Assembly: GCF_052857255.1 (NCBI RefSeq)
Contig: NC_135505.1
Location: forward strand, 47,925,507-47,989,506
Source of the DNA: Amblyomma americanum
Lineage: Eukaryota; Arthropoda; Arachnida; Ixodida; Ixodidae
DNA length: 64,000 nucleotides
Direction of reading: 5' to 3'
Shown here piece after piece: positions 63,600 through 64,000 of the stretch; the stretch's first letter is position 1; every line of letters starts with the position of its first letter. The translations under genes and the position numbers were made by a program. Below the pieces are notes generated by a model. The model did not search any database. It saw nothing but the letters and a program-made list of their open reading frames with translations, and had not been told where the DNA came from.

Positions 63600-64000
63600 A
63601 GCGACGTGGTTTGTGCTTAAATCTCTATGATATAGTGATCACTACCCAAGGTGTGTCCCGTGATTGACCACTTCTCTCCCTATAGGTCTTTGCCTAGCGT
63701 CAAGTCTGGCGACGTGTTTACTCTGACGCTGTTGCCTATCCTTGTGGGGTCTTGCGGGTTGTATAGTATTGTGAGTCTTAAGTGTTTGATTTCAGTCCAT
63801 AGTTTGTTTCCCTTGGGGGATGCCCTCCTATATCCCCATGCCGGGTGGAGGGCGTTGAATCTACCCGTGATAATTTGTCCTTTCTGATTAGCTAGTCTTA
63901 TGGCTTTACGTAAGAGATCCGGCAGCCCTGTCCCGCGGGTTCTGGGTGAGTTGTACGTATTCAGAATAAAGAGGCTGTTGTCCGCTTTTGTGTTCGGGAT
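63600..64000 (-). pseudogene. RNase-H LINE endonuclease, C-terminal part
   Basis: SLFILNTYNSPRTRGTGLPD leads to IITGRFNALHPAWGYRRA, the position of the GDFNA catalytic block, with the Asp replaced by Arg. Then NSVRVNTSPDLTL and, after a stop, GSDHYIIEI, the SDH block with the catalytic Asp and His. The N terminus lies beyond the window. Confidence 0.75.

Larger units (their letters stand above)
60661..64000 (-). mobile_element. RNase-H LINE, long copy running off the window edge
   Basis: On the minus strand: endonuclease (64000 to about 63600, cut by the window), linker and RT (about 63410-61675), RNase H (about 61510-61200) and C-terminal domain (61203-60716), with a 3' UTR containing AATAAA near 60680. 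It is the longest copy here of the family also at 17.3, 23.0 and 54.2 kb. Stops and frame changes occur every few hundred bases, so it is inactive. Two long G/C homopolymers (62141-62166 and 62618-62631) fall inside coding sequence. Confidence 0.85.

Noticed and set aside
1..64000. CRISPR array, bacterial operon, phage or plasmid system
   Set aside because: There are no regularly spaced repeats, no ribosome-binding sites with tight gene packing, and no bacterial genes. All clear proteins are eukaryotic retroelement types.

Overview
The window looks like a stretch of a tick nuclear genome, most likely a hard tick (Ixodidae). This is an inference from several things. tRNA-derived SINE copies carry the head and the body (lower-case gcacgttaaagaaccccag) that I know from tick Ruka-like SINEs. 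LINE, Ty3/gypsy and Penelope-like families are layered in different states of decay. The AT-rich sequence between them holds no clear host exons. No bacterial, plasmid or phage feature is present. Most of the recognisable sequence is transposable elements, many of them nested.

Layout. 0.4-3.8 kb: antisense, decayed copy of a LINE family (called LINE-A here) with a SINE inserted. 3.9-6.6 kb: decayed RTE-clade LINE followed by a MITE-like inverted repeat. 6.8-14.5 kb: mostly unrecognised AT-rich sequence with SINEs, one dispersed repeat and an LTR fragment. 15.1-18.5 kb: decayed gypsy element (gypsy-1) broken by a Penelope-like element and an RNase-H LINE. 18.7-22.3 kb: second decayed gypsy (gypsy-2) of the same Gag family. 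22.3-24.2 kb: SINE and another RNase-H LINE tail. 24.4-25.8 kb: broken, intronless coding region that may be an M13 metallopeptidase relative. 27.8-28.4 kb: Penelope-like fragment flanked by inverted copies of its own 3' UTR. 30.1-39.1 kb: nearly full-length LINE-A with a duplicated 5' leader, a TATA box and a 2A-like peptide. It is split in ORF2 by a gypsy element (gypsy-3) with open gag and pol but no integrase and no left LTR. 39.1-42.2 kb: CR1/L2-like LINE. 43.2-47.4 kb: nearly intact LTR retrotransposon (gypsy-4) on the minus strand with two 173-bp LTRs, resembling the CsRn1 lineage. 47.4-60.6 kb: mostly unrecognised sequence with small LINE and SINE relics and a few orphan ORFs. 60.7-64.0 kb: a long antisense RNase-H LINE that runs off the window edge.

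How the parts relate. The autonomous LINEs (LINE-A, RTE, CR1-like and the RNase-H family) encode endonuclease and reverse transcriptase, and could in principle have mobilised the SINEs. The gypsy elements carry protease, RT, RNase H and integrase in various states of loss. None of the copies here is fully intact. Gypsy-4 (one nonsense codon and two single-base frameshifts) and gypsy-3 (intact ORFs, no integrase) are the freshest. Host coding content is uncertain: only the 24.4-25.8 kb region and the short minus-strand ORF at 29 kb look like non-TE protein sequence, and neither is firmly identified. All family calls were made by reading translations by eye, without database searches.
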